IMG/VR virus record: IMGVR_UViG_3300017963_000290
Location: 1 to 62,783 of that record
Length of the DNA stretch: 62,783 nt
Source: a virus
Direction: 5' to 3' (one strand)
Shown here: piece after piece, positions 7,396 to 15,542 of the stretch
Numbering within the stretch: position 1 is the first letter of the stretch
Layout of the letters: each line of letters starts with the position of its first letter
Made by a program: the position numbers and the translations under genes
The notes under the pieces: model-generated
Databases searched by the model: none
Told to the model about the DNA's origin: nothing
The model's input: only the letters and a program-made list of their open reading frames with translations

Positions 7396-7711
7396 GTTCC
7401 AACACTCCGTCTACATTCTCCAGCCACCGTGTCAGATCCACGGCGGCATGGACGTCTGTCTCGTCCTCGTCCATGTAGTACTGAATAGCTGCCTCTAGGA
7501 GAGGAAACAGCCGGGCCGTTTCCGACAAAAGCCGGATGATTACCCGGAACCCCTTTGACCTGTTTCCGTCTCCTACGCTCTCCAAAAACGCCACTTGCTT
7601 TTTGAGCAGGGAGAGGTTGAATCTCTCCCGCCTTGGTCCGACAATGCTGACCGTCGTTCTGTTTTCTCCATCCGCCCCCAATGACGGGCGACCTCCCCGG
7701 TTACTTTTCAT
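7343..7711 (-). CDS. Ribbon-helix-helix-like DNA-binding protein (122 aa), candidate regulator
   Basis: Basic N-terminus with GRPS, then a TTVSIVGPRRERFNLSLLKK strand-helix and a SKGFRVIIRLL helix, the layout of CopG/Arc-type ribbon-helix-helix proteins. The last 50 residues are acidic. ATG 7711 has an excellent AAAGGAG site. It is the first gene after the one leftward promoter in this block that has a perfect -35 and no palindrome, so it would be made without activation. That makes it a candidate for the factor that binds the TAGTAC palindrome; this is inference. Confidence 0.65.
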   Translation of the reverse strand: MKSNRGGRPSLGADGENRTTVSIVGPRRERFNLSLLKKQVAFLESVGDGNRSKGFRVIIRLLSETARLFPLLEAAIQYYMDEDETDVHAAVDLTRWLENVDGVLEHGRADETAMGEPEAASA

Positions 7712-7741
7712 GCCGATCTCCTTTCTCTGTATGGTGGTACT

Positions 7742-7770
7742 ATTCTACCACAGAACCTTGTCGCTGTCAA
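7742..7770 (-). promoter_or_regulatory. Consensus promoter (TTGACA - 17 - TAGAAT) for regulator and primase
   Basis: Leftward TTGACA at 7770-7765, 17-bp spacer ending TGTGG, -10 TAGAAT at 7747-7742. No TAGTAC palindrome upstream. The -10 contains the TAG stop codon of the 7745-8110 gene. Confidence 0.85.
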
Positions 7771-8110
7771 TGCCAAGCTTGTTGTAGAGAACGTCAAGAG
7801 CGGCACATATCTGTGTCCGAAAGTCAGCACCTTGGGGTAATTTGAGCGTTTCGTCAATTGCGTACTTGAAATCATGATGCAGCCGATCGTCATCGATCAT
7901 GTCGAACACGCGGTCGTTTGGGCTCACGGAGTACATAAAGAGCCAACCAAGCGCGTTCACTGCGCGTTCTCTCTGTTCTCTCTCACAACCCATGCACCAT
8001 TCGCAGCGCGGAAACTGGCTCTTGATCTTCCATTCTCCGCACCGGGGGCAGCGCCGGAATCCCCGGCGCTGCATCCATAGGTGGTATCGGGTTTTCAGTC
8101 GATCAAACAT
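7745..8110 (-). CDS. Zinc-ribbon protein (121 aa)
   Basis: N-terminal CPRCGEW...CEWCMGCE cluster (about residues 21-42) reads as a zinc ribbon, as in small phage replication accessories. The C-terminal half is helical with no further motif. Its stop overlaps the promoter of the next gene. Starts inside the preceding short gene. Confidence 0.75.
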   Translation of the reverse strand: MFDRLKTRYHLWMQRRGFRRCPRCGEWKIKSQFPRCEWCMGCEREQRERAVNALGWLFMYSVSPNDRVFDMIDDDRLHHDFKYAIDETLKLPQGADFRTQICAALDVLYNKLGIDSDKVLW

Positions 8111-8310
8111 GTCTGTTCCTCCACGATCTTTAGGGCAAGATTGCCTTGCGCAACCTGTTCAAACGCCTCTGTGATAAAGTCGGACAGGCGATAGTCCTCA
8201 CCGCCATGCTCCATGTCGTAGAGCATATCTTGCCAGGCGAGCGCGATCGCATTGTCGTTCTCCGCTGCATACTTTTCGACATCCTCTAGAGTCTTGAGTT
8301 TGATGATCAC
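8095..8310 (-). CDS. Hypothetical acidic protein (71 aa)
   Basis: GTG 8310 overlaps the helicase stop (GTGA), which fixes the start; a longer in-frame reading to 8442 lies inside the helicase. Acidic helical protein, no motif recognised, coupled to the helicase. Confidence 0.65.
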   Translation of the reverse strand: MIIKLKTLEDVEKYAAENDNAIALAWQDMLYDMEHGGEDYRLSDFITEAFEQVAQGNLALKIVEEQTCLID

Positions 8311-10052
8311 AGCCTCAACTCCCTTCTGGCAAAAAAGTGGGTGATGGCTTGAGCAGCGCGGCCCTTGCTCATGCCCTCTTCCCAGACACCCAAGCGCTTG
8401 CACAGCGATTCTTGCTTTTCGCTTGCGCTCTGCTTGCGCCACTTGGCCGATTTTTTACCAAGTACGTCGATTTGATGCAAGATGCAGAAATCTTCTGCAG
8501 CCTCGCTTGCATCTTCCCACGTCTCGTATGTGCCGATGTTTTCAGTGGGAGAGCGCTTTTTGATGTAGTAGAGCGAGAACCGAGCGGCACGGCGCAGCCG
8601 TTCATACTCGCGATTGTAGGCCGGTTTCCAGTGTTCCGTGCCGCGTAGCTCATCGGCTCTTTCCAGCCGGGATAGCGCAACCTCATCCGGCATGGTGATC
8701 GCCAGCGTTCCGCCTTCCCCCACGGTCGCGCTTGCCAACACCCCGTCAAAGGTCCAGGCCAGTCGGCTTGACGTGAGATAGTCCAAGACCTCGACAACGA
8801 TCTCGTCAGGGTCACCGTCAACGCCTTCACCTTTCGAGTTGATGCCAAACGCGCCCAAGATCACGCCAGAATCCGCGCCCTTTTCCTCAGCCTCTCGTTG
8901 TTCCTTGGGCTTGCCCAACATATCCCCGGCTTGCAGGATGTCCCGATCCCCGTCCGGCACAAAGTCAAGGATCGTCGCTACCTGCTTGCCGGGGTAGACG
9001 CGCAGCGCCCGGCCCATCATCTGCATGTAGACCAGATCCGACTTGGTTGGGCGGACCTGCACCAGGCACTCGATCTGGGGGGCGTCAAACCCCTCAGTCC
9101 AGAGCGCACAGTTGACCACACCGGTCGTCTCTCCGCTCTTGAATCGTCTCAGGATCGCTTGCCGTTCTGCCTTTGGCGTGGTTCCATCCGCTGACTCGAA
9201 CGCATACCCGGCCTCTCTGAATCGAGCAGCGAGTGAGTGGGCTTGTGCGACGGATGCCGTAAAGCAGATCGTCGGCTTGCCCTTACAGTGCTCTTCCCAC
9301 TCTGCAATGACCAGATCCTCCGCGTTCCGTGCTTTCAGCACGTCGCCTAGTTCCTCATCGTCCCACCCGGCGCCCACGCGCCGAACGTTCGAGATGTTGA
9401 CAGGGAGACGGAATCCGAGCGCCACAAACGGACACAGCGCGCCGCTCTTGATGCTTTTCTTGATGCCCATGCGATAGGCGACAGAATCATAGACGCGGCT
9501 CAGTCCGTCTCCATCCGTGCGCCTTGGGGTAGCAGTGACGCCAAGGTGCCGGATCTCCGGGTTGTGCTCTTTGAGCCGCGTGTACACGTCCAGGTAAGAG
9601 GGGGCAACGGAGTGATGGGCCTCGTCAGTGATCACGTGCGTGATCTTGCCGTGGGCAAAGATGCGATCCAGCCGCCTGTTTGCGTTCAAGGTCTGGATGG
9701 TCGCGATCACGACCTTGCAGCCGGCCATGTTCTCGTCCGCCATGACGACCCCGACGTCCGCGAGTTCAGGGAAAAACTTCAAGATGCGATCGCGGGGTTG
9801 GTAAATCAGTTCTTGCCGGTGGGCGATGACGAGCGCCCGGTCCTCTGGCCCAAGGTGTCGGGCCAGCGCGGCAAGAAAGATGATCGTCTTGCCGGTCCCG
9901 GTGGACAGCGCGGCAAGCGTCCACTTGCCATGATCCCACTCGGAGCAGATAGACGACACTGCCTCTTCTTGGTAGGGGCGGAGCGTCAGGGGCTCAAAGG
10001 TCAAGTTTAGACGTTCCGCGTCCGCTGTACCGTCAAATAGTGTTCTTTGCAT
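8307..10052 (-). CDS. SF2 DEAD/DEAH-box helicase (581 aa)
   Basis: ATP-dependent helicase of the phage T5 D10/RAD25-like type. Motif I STGTGKT (residues 50-56), motif II DEAH (143-146), motif III VTATPRR, and the second RecA domain with GFDAPQ and QMMGRALR (motif VI, arginine finger). A Q-motif-like RPYQEEAV lies at 25-32. The C-terminal 180 residues are specific to this branch. It sits upstream of the primase on the same strand, so it probably unwinds DNA during replication or recombination. ATG 10052 lies inside the end of the upstream zinc-ribbon gene. Confidence 0.92.
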   Translation of the reverse strand: MQRTLFDGTADAERLNLTFEPLTLRPYQEEAVSSICSEWDHGKWTLAALSTGTGKTIIFLAALARHLGPEDRALVIAHRQELIYQPRDRILKFFPELADVGVVMADENMAGCKVVIATIQTLNANRRLDRIFAHGKITHVITDEAHHSVAPSYLDVYTRLKEHNPEIRHLGVTATPRRTDGDGLSRVYDSVAYRMGIKKSIKSGALCPFVALGFRLPVNISNVRRVGAGWDDEELGDVLKARNAEDLVIAEWEEHCKGKPTICFTASVAQAHSLAARFREAGYAFESADGTTPKAERQAILRRFKSGETTGVVNCALWTEGFDAPQIECLVQVRPTKSDLVYMQMMGRALRVYPGKQVATILDFVPDGDRDILQAGDMLGKPKEQREAEEKGADSGVILGAFGINSKGEGVDGDPDEIVVEVLDYLTSSRLAWTFDGVLASATVGEGGTLAITMPDEVALSRLERADELRGTEHWKPAYNREYERLRRAARFSLYYIKKRSPTENIGTYETWEDASEAAEDFCILHQIDVLGKKSAKWRKQSASEKQESLCKRLGVWEEGMSKGRAAQAITHFFARRELRL

Positions 10053-10257
10053 AAAGCCTTTCCTTTCTCAGCGGGTGGTACAGATTACATCCGCAATGTG
10101 GGCACAGGTGGAGCAGGTGCGATGGTCGCATGTTACCAAGGGGCTTGCCGCAAATCGGACAGAGCCCCTTGCACTGGCAATCAAGGCAAAGCACCCGCTC
10201 CCATTCCCAAGTAGGGTTGGGAACCCAACCCTCGCCCTTACAGGTCGGGCACGTCAT
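10033..10257 (-). CDS. Small zinc-ribbon protein (74 aa)
   Basis: Four CxxC knuckles (CPTCKGEG, CLDCQCKG, CPICGKP, CPHCGC), the first like the DnaJ central zinc domain. Two zinc sites expected. Overlaps the helicase start by 20 bp, so probably coupled to it. Confidence 0.75.
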   Translation of the reverse strand: MTCPTCKGEGWVPNPTWEWERVLCLDCQCKGLCPICGKPLGNMRPSHLLHLCPHCGCNLYHPLRKERLYAKNTI

Positions 10258-10453
10258 CGAAAAGCCCCAAGTCGCCCAAGGTCCGGGCCAGGATCACCAG
10301 TTGATCCGTGTGGTGGGTCGCCAAAAACTCGTAATGCTTGGCAGCGCTCGCCCCTTCCGTCAAGGACGGATGGAGCAGAGTTTGCGCGTGCGGGGACAGC
10401 CTTTCGTCCCCGTCGATTCGTGCTTGCGCTTGCGTTCTGTAGTCGTTAGGCAT
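10238..10453 (-). CDS. Hypothetical protein (71 aa)
   Basis: Helical, His-rich middle, acidic end. ATG 10453 overlaps the stop of the upstream gene. No motif recognised. Confidence 0.6.
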   Translation of the reverse strand: MPNDYRTQAQARIDGDERLSPHAQTLLHPSLTEGASAAKHYEFLATHHTDQLVILARTLGDLGLFDDVPDL

Positions 10454-10710
10454 CAGTCGTCACTCTCCATAGAATCAAAAAGAGCCATATCCCCACCGCT
10501 CACAGGGGCCGGGGCGTATAGCTCGTTCAACCGGTCTTGCTCCAGCGGCAAGCCGGGCCGCTCGTGTTCTGTCCCGCAGACCTCACAGCGCAAGACCTCT
10601 TGCCACGTTCCGGCCTCGTCCAGAATCCAGTTGGTGTACCGGATGTGCCACGTCTGGGCCTTGCACTTGTGGCAGTCTGCTTTTGTCTTTGCGTCTTTTC
10701 GCTCTGGCAT
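10453..10710 (-). CDS. Zinc-ribbon protein (85 aa)
   Basis: Two Cys pairs (CHKCKAQTW and CEVCGTEH) about 30 residues apart form a zinc ribbon. I place the start at ATG 10710, behind GGAG; the longer in-frame ATG pair at 10755 lies in the -10 of the promoter and cannot be in the transcript. Confidence 0.75.
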   Translation of the reverse strand: MPERKDAKTKADCHKCKAQTWHIRYTNWILDEAGTWQEVLRCEVCGTEHERPGLPLEQDRLNELYAPAPVSGGDMALFDSMESDD

Positions 10711-10750
10711 TGGCAAAATCTCCAAGTCCCCCGTTTTGTTTCGTGGTACC

Positions 10751-10795
10751 ATCATACCACAGAACCAAGTCCTAGTACATAGTACTAGAGTACTA
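10751..10795 (-). promoter_or_regulatory. Palindrome-type promoter with a perfect 16-bp operator
   Basis: Leftward: TAGTAC-TCTA-GTACTA (10795-10780), poor -35 TGTACT (10779-10774), 17-bp spacer, -10 TGTGG-TATGAT (core 10756-10751). A second overlapping TAGTAC-containing half lies at 10773-10778. The first TAG is the stop codon of the 10793-11518 gene. Transcribes the zinc-ribbon genes and the helicase. Confidence 0.75.
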
Positions 10796-11518
10796 GGACG
10801 TTTGTTCTAGGGTCATCAGGGCGAAAAGGTCATCGACGGGGATAGGGATAGGGACAGGATCGGGCTCTACGATGTCTGCTTGGCCGGTGTAGAGCAAGAG
10901 CATCTTACGGGCAAGGTCAGGGGATATCTCGTCAGAGTAGCGCCGGGTCAAGTGGATTGTGCCCCACTTGCTGATCTCAAAAAAGGCGACATTTGCGCTC
11001 GTCCGGTTGCTGTTGAACCAATCGGGGGGATAGGGCTCCTTGCCGATCGCAGCGCATAGCTCGTTGACCATGGCAAGCGTGCGCTCCTGCTGCTCGATTG
11101 CGTCAAGCATCGTTTTCTCTAGCTTGTACCACTTGCGCAAGTAGGGGCGCAAGAAACGCTCGCTGATATTGCTTACCACGCTCTGCGGCGTGCGGTCGGC
11201 GGAGACAGTAGCGCGGTAGTTGGTCGTGTCCGTGTAACGGTTGGGCATGGACCAGCCGTACCGGTCGTCTCTGGGCCAATGAAAGGAAAAGATCAGCCGT
11301 CCGCTCTCCGGCACGTCTTTCTCTAGCGCCGGGCACCCTGGACAGATGACGCTCTCCGGGCTTGTGTGGAGCCCTACCATCGCCCCGGCGATGTGCTGCA
11401 AGTAGGTGTAGCGCACCTTTTCACGGTTCGCCCATTCTCCTTGCCCCAAACGCACAGGTGCATGATCCCATTCGATCATGCACCCGGCGATCGCGTCCCC
11501 CCACTGCCGTAGATTCAT
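10793..11518 (-). CDS. Hypothetical protein (241 aa)
   Basis: Soluble protein with one CPGC pair near residue 59, a helical middle and a Pro-rich tail (about 220-230). ATG 11518 overlaps the stop of the small gene upstream. No family recognised. Its stop is inside the promoter palindrome for the next operon. Confidence 0.75.
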   Translation of the reverse strand: MNLRQWGDAIAGCMIEWDHAPVRLGQGEWANREKVRYTYLQHIAGAMVGLHTSPESVICPGCPALEKDVPESGRLIFSFHWPRDDRYGWSMPNRYTDTTNYRATVSADRTPQSVVSNISERFLRPYLRKWYKLEKTMLDAIEQQERTLAMVNELCAAIGKEPYPPDWFNSNRTSANVAFFEISKWGTIHLTRRYSDEISPDLARKMLLLYTGQADIVEPDPVPIPIPVDDLFALMTLEQTS

Positions 11519-11676
11519 TTCTTGACTCCCAAAATGCGATAGCGGATCTCCGCGACGTCAGCTAGTTCGTGCCGCCAACCGTCAACCTCCATCCAGCCCT
11601 TGGGCAACAAGCGGACATAGTGCAGATTCTTGGTGTGAACAGCCGTGTTGTCCTTGAAAAGTACGCTTATGCGCAT
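11515..11676 (-). CDS. Small basic protein (53 aa)
   Basis: Reads MRISVLFKDNTAVHTKNL and ends ...ILGVKK; stop TGA 11515-11517 overlaps the ATG of the next gene (ATGA). Beta-rich with a Trp pair. It fills the gap and is coupled on both sides. No motif recognised. Confidence 0.65.
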   Translation of the reverse strand: MRISVLFKDNTAVHTKNLHYVRLLPKGWMEVDGWRHELADVAEIRYRILGVKK

Positions 11677-11677
11677 G

Positions 11678-11845
11678 TCAGTCGATCGCGCCGCTCTCCA
11701 AGTCCATGATCTCGTCAGCGGCCTCTTGGGGCGTCTTGTCGGTCAAGAAAGCCTCGTCCAGCACGTTCGCCCACGACACAAGCAGATCCTCGTCATCGCC
11801 AAGCAGTTGGAGAACCTTGTCATTCCAGGTATCGCGTTCTGTCAT
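11678..11845 (-). CDS. Small acidic protein (55 aa)
   Basis: Reads MTERDTWNDKVLQLLGDDED... to SGAID; TGA at 11678-11680, two bases before the next start. ATG 11845 follows GGCGGAG. Acidic and helical. It is the first gene of the operon driven from 11890-11934. Confidence 0.7.
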   Translation of the reverse strand: MTERDTWNDKVLQLLGDDEDLLVSWANVLDEAFLTDKTPQEAADEIMDLESGAID

Positions 11846-11889
11846 TGCTCCGCCTTTCGTGTATGGTGCACTTTGTTGTTTCTGCCTCT

Positions 11890-11934
11890 ATTGTACCGCG
11901 AAACCTACCCCGACTCAATAGTACTCTAGTAACC
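11890..11934 (-). promoter_or_regulatory. Palindrome-type promoter for the 11845 gene
   Basis: Leftward: GGTTAC-TAGA-GTACTA (11934-11919), -35 TTGAGT (11918-11913), 17-bp spacer, -10 CGCGG-TACAAT (core 11895-11890). The palindrome abuts the dispersed inverted repeat at 11934-11988. Confidence 0.75.
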
Positions 11935-12003
11935 CCCCTAAAATTTAGATCCATCATGTAAGATCTTATAGATCTAAATTTTAGGGGGAGTACTACAGTA
12001 CTA
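11934..12003. repeat. Dispersed inverted repeat (copy 1) plus adjoining palindrome
   Basis: An 18-bp perfect stem (11934-11951 with 11971-11988; core TAAAATTTAGATC / GATCTAAATTTTA) around a 19-nt loop that starts CATCATGTA. Immediately right is GAGTAC-TACA-GTACTA (11988-12003), a stand-alone copy of the operator palindrome. It ends one base before the stop of the 12005-14113 gene. Similar copies lie at 28810 and 50371, and a half copy at 60796. Confidence 0.85.
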
Positions 12004-12004
12004 C

Positions 12005-14113
12005 CTAGTCTTGAACGGGCTCTAGTATCCAGGTCGTCCGCCCATGGTCTGGAGAAAGACGCCGGTTGACTCTGGCCCACTGCTTGACCCGCGCCCGCTC
12101 TTGCGAGTGTTGGGCGATGTAGAATAGCCAGCGCTGTGCCGTGACGGTCGACGTCGCGACGTCCGCAGCCTCCGCGATCTGCTCTTTTGTGAGATAGGGT
12201 ACGCATGCGTCCCACTGCTCGTCAAGCCATTCTCGCAGCAGGAGCCACTTTTCCCACGTAACCCCCTCGTAGTAGGGCCGGCCAGTCTTGGTTTCCTTGC
12301 GCTCTCTGGATGGTGCCAGCCACGTGTCGTTGAGATTGGAAAAGATGCCGTCAAGGGGCTCGTCAGTCGGCAGAGAGGTCAAGAGCCACACGTCAGAGGG
12401 TTTGATGTTGGGCCTGACCCGGTGTACGGCTTGGGTGATCTCGTTGCGCCGAAACTCTTCCAGCACAACCCGCAGATGCGGATCGCTCCAAAACCCGGAG
12501 ATATCACGAACAGGGTAGCCCCTTGGATCCGGATCCTTCAACCTGTACTCCCGCTCTTTGCGCGTCCATGGCGGAGGCTTGCCCTCTTCTATGAAGGATT
12601 CCATCCGGTCAGGGAAGATGCTTGCGGCAAGATCCATCACTCCGCCAGTATTCGGACAGAACCCACCGGCCACGATCAGAGCGTCGGCGCTCTCCAGGTC
12701 GTTGGTGCCCCGGATGTCTCCAAAGTGGCGTGTGTTTCCGTTGAACCGGGGCACTGCTTCAAATTCCGGCTTTGCAGCCTTGAACGTGACGACGGCTACA
12801 CGCTTGCCTGGATAGTCGTCCGCGATAATCTGGGCGACGTCGAGCATTTGCCGCCCCTTCTTGCTCAGTTTCTTTTCTCCGTTCACCCCCTCGAACGCGC
12901 CGCCCATGCCGTTCAGTCGGCCCACGATCTGGAAGATGCGCCCCGGCCTTTCGACGGTCGGAGCATACAGCAAGACGTCACGATCAAAAAGGGCTTTGTA
13001 CATCTCTGGGGATCCGGTTGCGTCCAGGCAGATCAGAGGGCAGCTTTTCGACCAGCGGTCTTTTGCGTTGTGCCGGGAGAGGATGAGCAGACCGTCGCGG
13101 CTGACTCTCACTCTCGAGATCCAACGTGTCCATCCGCTCTTCCAGCACGTGAACTCTGGAGAGAGGGCAAGCAGCAGGTCTTGCACGTACCAAAAGGGCG
13201 CATTGTGGACCTCTCCAGGCGTGTCGATGATCGGGATATGGGGGATCCATTCTCCAAGGTTCTCTTGCTCGTCGTACACTGCCGCCAGATCGTTACCGAT
13301 CATACTAAACAGCTTTGGCCCCCAGAGGGGAGCGGTCGCCCGGCTTGCCAGGTATTCTAGCCCGTCAAGCAAGCGCTTCAAGGCCCCTTGGGCGCCGGGA
13401 ACGACGATCGACTTGGGGGGTACCCACTGCTTTTTGAGGAACGCGCCGAGCGGCATTTCGTCGCAGAATCCACACCAGTAGTCAGAGATCGCCATGCCGG
13501 TGATCAGGTGTTGGTGCATTCCAAAGATGATCCGCTCCTTGCGCCGGGCTTGCAGCCGGTAGGGGCAGTTGGAGAGATAGCCATCATGGTTGCACAGCGC
13601 TTTACATAGGTCGATCGACGGGTACCCGCGGTTCAACCAGGACATCATCTCCGGTGCATACCTGCACATGTCGTAAGCTTCCCCTCCGCCCAACGTGTGG
13701 GCAAAGGGCAGCCATTCATACCACTTTGACCAGTCAAAACCCTTGGTGCCCGCGATGTCGGCAAAAAAGTCATGGCGTGGACCTGCATAGAGGATACGGC
13801 CTCTCTCTGCAAGGTCTTGTGCGGCCTCGACCGCAGCGGTGGTCTTGCCCACGCCAGGGGGAACGCGCACAAGCAAAAGCCGGGGATCCGCTGACTCTAC
13901 ATAGTCTAGGATCGCCCGGCTGATCCCCTCTCTTACCTCGTCCAGAGGCAAGGGAGGGGGATGCTCGTCAAGCGTCGTTTTATCAGTCCACCCCAGATCG
14001 TAGGTGGACGGCTTGTCCGTCCACCATTCCGGTTCAGGGGGTATCCCATACGCTTGCTCGTCGTGTTCCCTTTTTTGCCGCAGGGCGTCAAGGAAGTCGT
14101 CAATGATGGTCAC
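12005..14113 (-). CDS. Probable Fe-S (DinG/XPD-like) SF2 helicase with C-terminal HTH (702 aa)
   Basis: Motif I VPPGVGKTT (residues 84-92); Walker B-like FCDEMP (Asp218-Glu219). Between them four cysteines (150, 170, 174, 183; ending NCPYRLQ) are placed as in Fe-S helicases of the XPD/DinG type, followed by a HQHLITG motif-II-preceding helix. LDATGSPEM (motif III/IV region) and QAVHRVRP (motif VI) complete the second RecA domain. The last 90 residues hold a helix-turn-helix (KEQIAEAADVATSTVTAQRW), so it may load at a phage-specific site. GTG start at 14113. Probably the replicative or origin helicase; the family is inferred from motifs. Confidence 0.7.
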   Translation of the reverse strand: MTIIDDFLDALRQKREHDEQAYGIPPEPEWWTDKPSTYDLGWTDKTTLDEHPPPLPLDEVREGISRAILDYVESADPRLLLVRVPPGVGKTTAAVEAAQDLAERGRILYAGPRHDFFADIAGTKGFDWSKWYEWLPFAHTLGGGEAYDMCRYAPEMMSWLNRGYPSIDLCKALCNHDGYLSNCPYRLQARRKERIIFGMHQHLITGMAISDYWCGFCDEMPLGAFLKKQWVPPKSIVVPGAQGALKRLLDGLEYLASRATAPLWGPKLFSMIGNDLAAVYDEQENLGEWIPHIPIIDTPGEVHNAPFWYVQDLLLALSPEFTCWKSGWTRWISRVRVSRDGLLILSRHNAKDRWSKSCPLICLDATGSPEMYKALFDRDVLLYAPTVERPGRIFQIVGRLNGMGGAFEGVNGEKKLSKKGRQMLDVAQIIADDYPGKRVAVVTFKAAKPEFEAVPRFNGNTRHFGDIRGTNDLESADALIVAGGFCPNTGGVMDLAASIFPDRMESFIEEGKPPPWTRKEREYRLKDPDPRGYPVRDISGFWSDPHLRVVLEEFRRNEITQAVHRVRPNIKPSDVWLLTSLPTDEPLDGIFSNLNDTWLAPSRERKETKTGRPYYEGVTWEKWLLLREWLDEQWDACVPYLTKEQIAEAADVATSTVTAQRWLFYIAQHSQERARVKQWARVNRRLSPDHGRTTWILEPVQD

Positions 14114-14116
14114 AGG

Positions 14117-14485
14117 CTAGTATCCTGATTTGCCTCTGCGTACAGCCGTCGCGTGCTTTTGCTTTCCGCCAAAGGGGCGGTCAGGAATTGGGGGGCGATA
14201 TCTCTTGTGCATGGTCTGGCTCTCATTGCCGCACTCTGGGCATTTCCAGCGAAACGACCATTTGCCGTCAAGTGTCCAGCCAATGTAGACCAGATTGACC
14301 TTGCACGTGAGGCATTGCGTATCAAACCAGCGGTTGGTGCGCCACGTGCCGTCGATCTTTACTCTTGAGAGCGGGGGTTGGTCTACGCGGACCTCTGTCT
14401 CCAAGAGACACAGATCGTCAGGGTGCCAATCCGTGTCGCGGGGTGCCGGGACGTTCCCGGCGTGCAAAACAAACAGTTTGCCCAT
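14117..14485 (-). CDS. Zinc-ribbon protein (122 aa)
   Basis: CLTCKVNL and CPECGNES (about residues 56-84) form a zinc ribbon; basic, Arg/Lys-rich C-terminus. ATG 14485 has a GAAAGGAT site; an upstream in-frame ATG at 14515 does not. Three bases before the GTG of the helicase gene, so co-transcribed with it. Confidence 0.75.
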   Translation of the reverse strand: MGKLFVLHAGNVPAPRDTDWHPDDLCLLETEVRVDQPPLSRVKIDGTWRTNRWFDTQCLTCKVNLVYIGWTLDGKWSFRWKCPECGNESQTMHKRYRPPIPDRPFGGKQKHATAVRRGKSGY

Positions 14486-14539
14486 GGTCTCGATCCTTTC
14501 AGTGAGAAGAAACAAGTGGGGCGGGGTGCCCCACTTGTC

Positions 14540-14584
14540 ATGGTACCATGTCCGCTCTATAAGATCAATGGGACATGGGTACTA
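14540..14584 (-). promoter_or_regulatory. Palindrome-type promoter for the Fe-S helicase operon
   Basis: Leftward: TAGTAC-CCAT-GTCCCA (14584-14569), -35 TTGATC (14568-14563), 17-bp spacer, -10 ATGG-TACCAT (core 14545-14540). The TAG is the stop of the 14582-15091 gene. A CAAGTGGGG/CCCCACTTG hairpin (14513-14537) begins at about +1 and would cap the 5' end of the mRNA. Confidence 0.7.
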
Positions 14585-15091
14585 GTATATTTCGCTGTAC
14601 CACTTGTCGGCCTCAGTCGCGGCCTTGTCATGAATCCACTCAGGTAAAGGCTCAGAGAGCACGCGCAAGAGGGGCGGATAGTAGAGATAGGGCAGCGGTC
14701 GCCACCAAAAGCCGTTGTTTTGATCGAACCGGGGCGCGATCTTGTACGGCGGCTTGCAGTGTACCATCTCCCACTTGAACCGCACCACGTCAAAGTCAGG
14801 CTTGCGCCAATGTTTGGCCTCTCGATCGCTCATGCCCCCTTGGGTGTAGTGTTCGACGTAGACACAGCCGGTGAACGGACCAAGGCCATGCTCTGCCATC
14901 AGCGCGTGCGCGATGTAGTTTGCCCCGTTCGTCACGCTGAACCCGTCATAGGGATAGGGTTCCCCGACGATGACCACCTTTTGACCGGGGAACATAAAGG
15001 ACGGCAGTTCGCCGGGCTCCAAGACAGTGATGTCCGCACGCGGCTGAACAAGCTTGTTAGGTGCATCATAGAGTAGTTCAAACTGCTCCAT
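14582..15091 (-). CDS. Hypothetical protein (169 aa)
   Basis: ATG 15091 follows AAGGAG. A FPGQKVVIVGEPYPYDG strand-turn near residues 35-52 and an aromatic-rich C-terminus (FWWRPLPYLYYPP). The layout loosely suggests an alpha/beta nucleotide-linked enzyme, but I recognise no family. Confidence 0.7.
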   Translation of the reverse strand: MEQFELLYDAPNKLVQPRADITVLEPGELPSFMFPGQKVVIVGEPYPYDGFSVTNGANYIAHALMAEHGLGPFTGCVYVEHYTQGGMSDREAKHWRKPDFDVVRFKWEMVHCKPPYKIAPRFDQNNGFWWRPLPYLYYPPLLRVLSEPLPEWIHDKAATEADKWYSEIY

Positions 15092-15524
15092 CGGCGTCTC
15101 CTTCCAAGATCGTGCCAACCATGCCCGATATGCCGAATTGAGCGGCGGCAGCGTTCAAGGCTGTGAGATAGTCTGTATTAACCGGCTTATCGCCCTCGAT
15201 TTGTTGGGCGATGACCCCGGCCAGGGCGATGATGACAGCCATTGCGCTCCCGGTCTGCGAGTCGGTCAGTTCGCACGGCTCGTTGATCGTGTAGGGCTTG
15301 AGTGCGCCTAGTAACAGCACTGCTTTCTCTGGGGGCACATAGTACTCTTGCGGCTTGATGTTGGCAGGGTCACGGTTGACGGGGGAGATCCAAACTCCCC
15401 CGTCCTGCATCTGCGTGATTCCGGCGATCTCCGAGATATTGATCCAGGCGTTTCTGATTTGCCGGTCGGCGCATTCTTCCACAAAATCGCTCTTGCGTAC
15501 CGGCCCGGTCAGTTTGATAAACAC
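15078..15524 (-). CDS. Hypothetical protein (148 aa)
   Basis: GTG 15524 has a strong AAAGGAG site. N-terminal 70 residues form a beta-rich unit (WINISEIAGI, GGVWISPVNRD); the rest is Ala-rich and helical. No motif recognised. Overlaps the next gene by 14 bp. Confidence 0.7.
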   Translation of the reverse strand: MFIKLTGPVRKSDFVEECADRQIRNAWINISEIAGITQMQDGGVWISPVNRDPANIKPQEYYVPPEKAVLLLGALKPYTINEPCELTDSQTGSAMAVIIALAGVIAQQIEGDKPVNTDYLTALNAAAAQFGISGMVGTILEGDADGAV

Positions 15525-15542
15525 GGTGGCTCCTTTCTGTGC

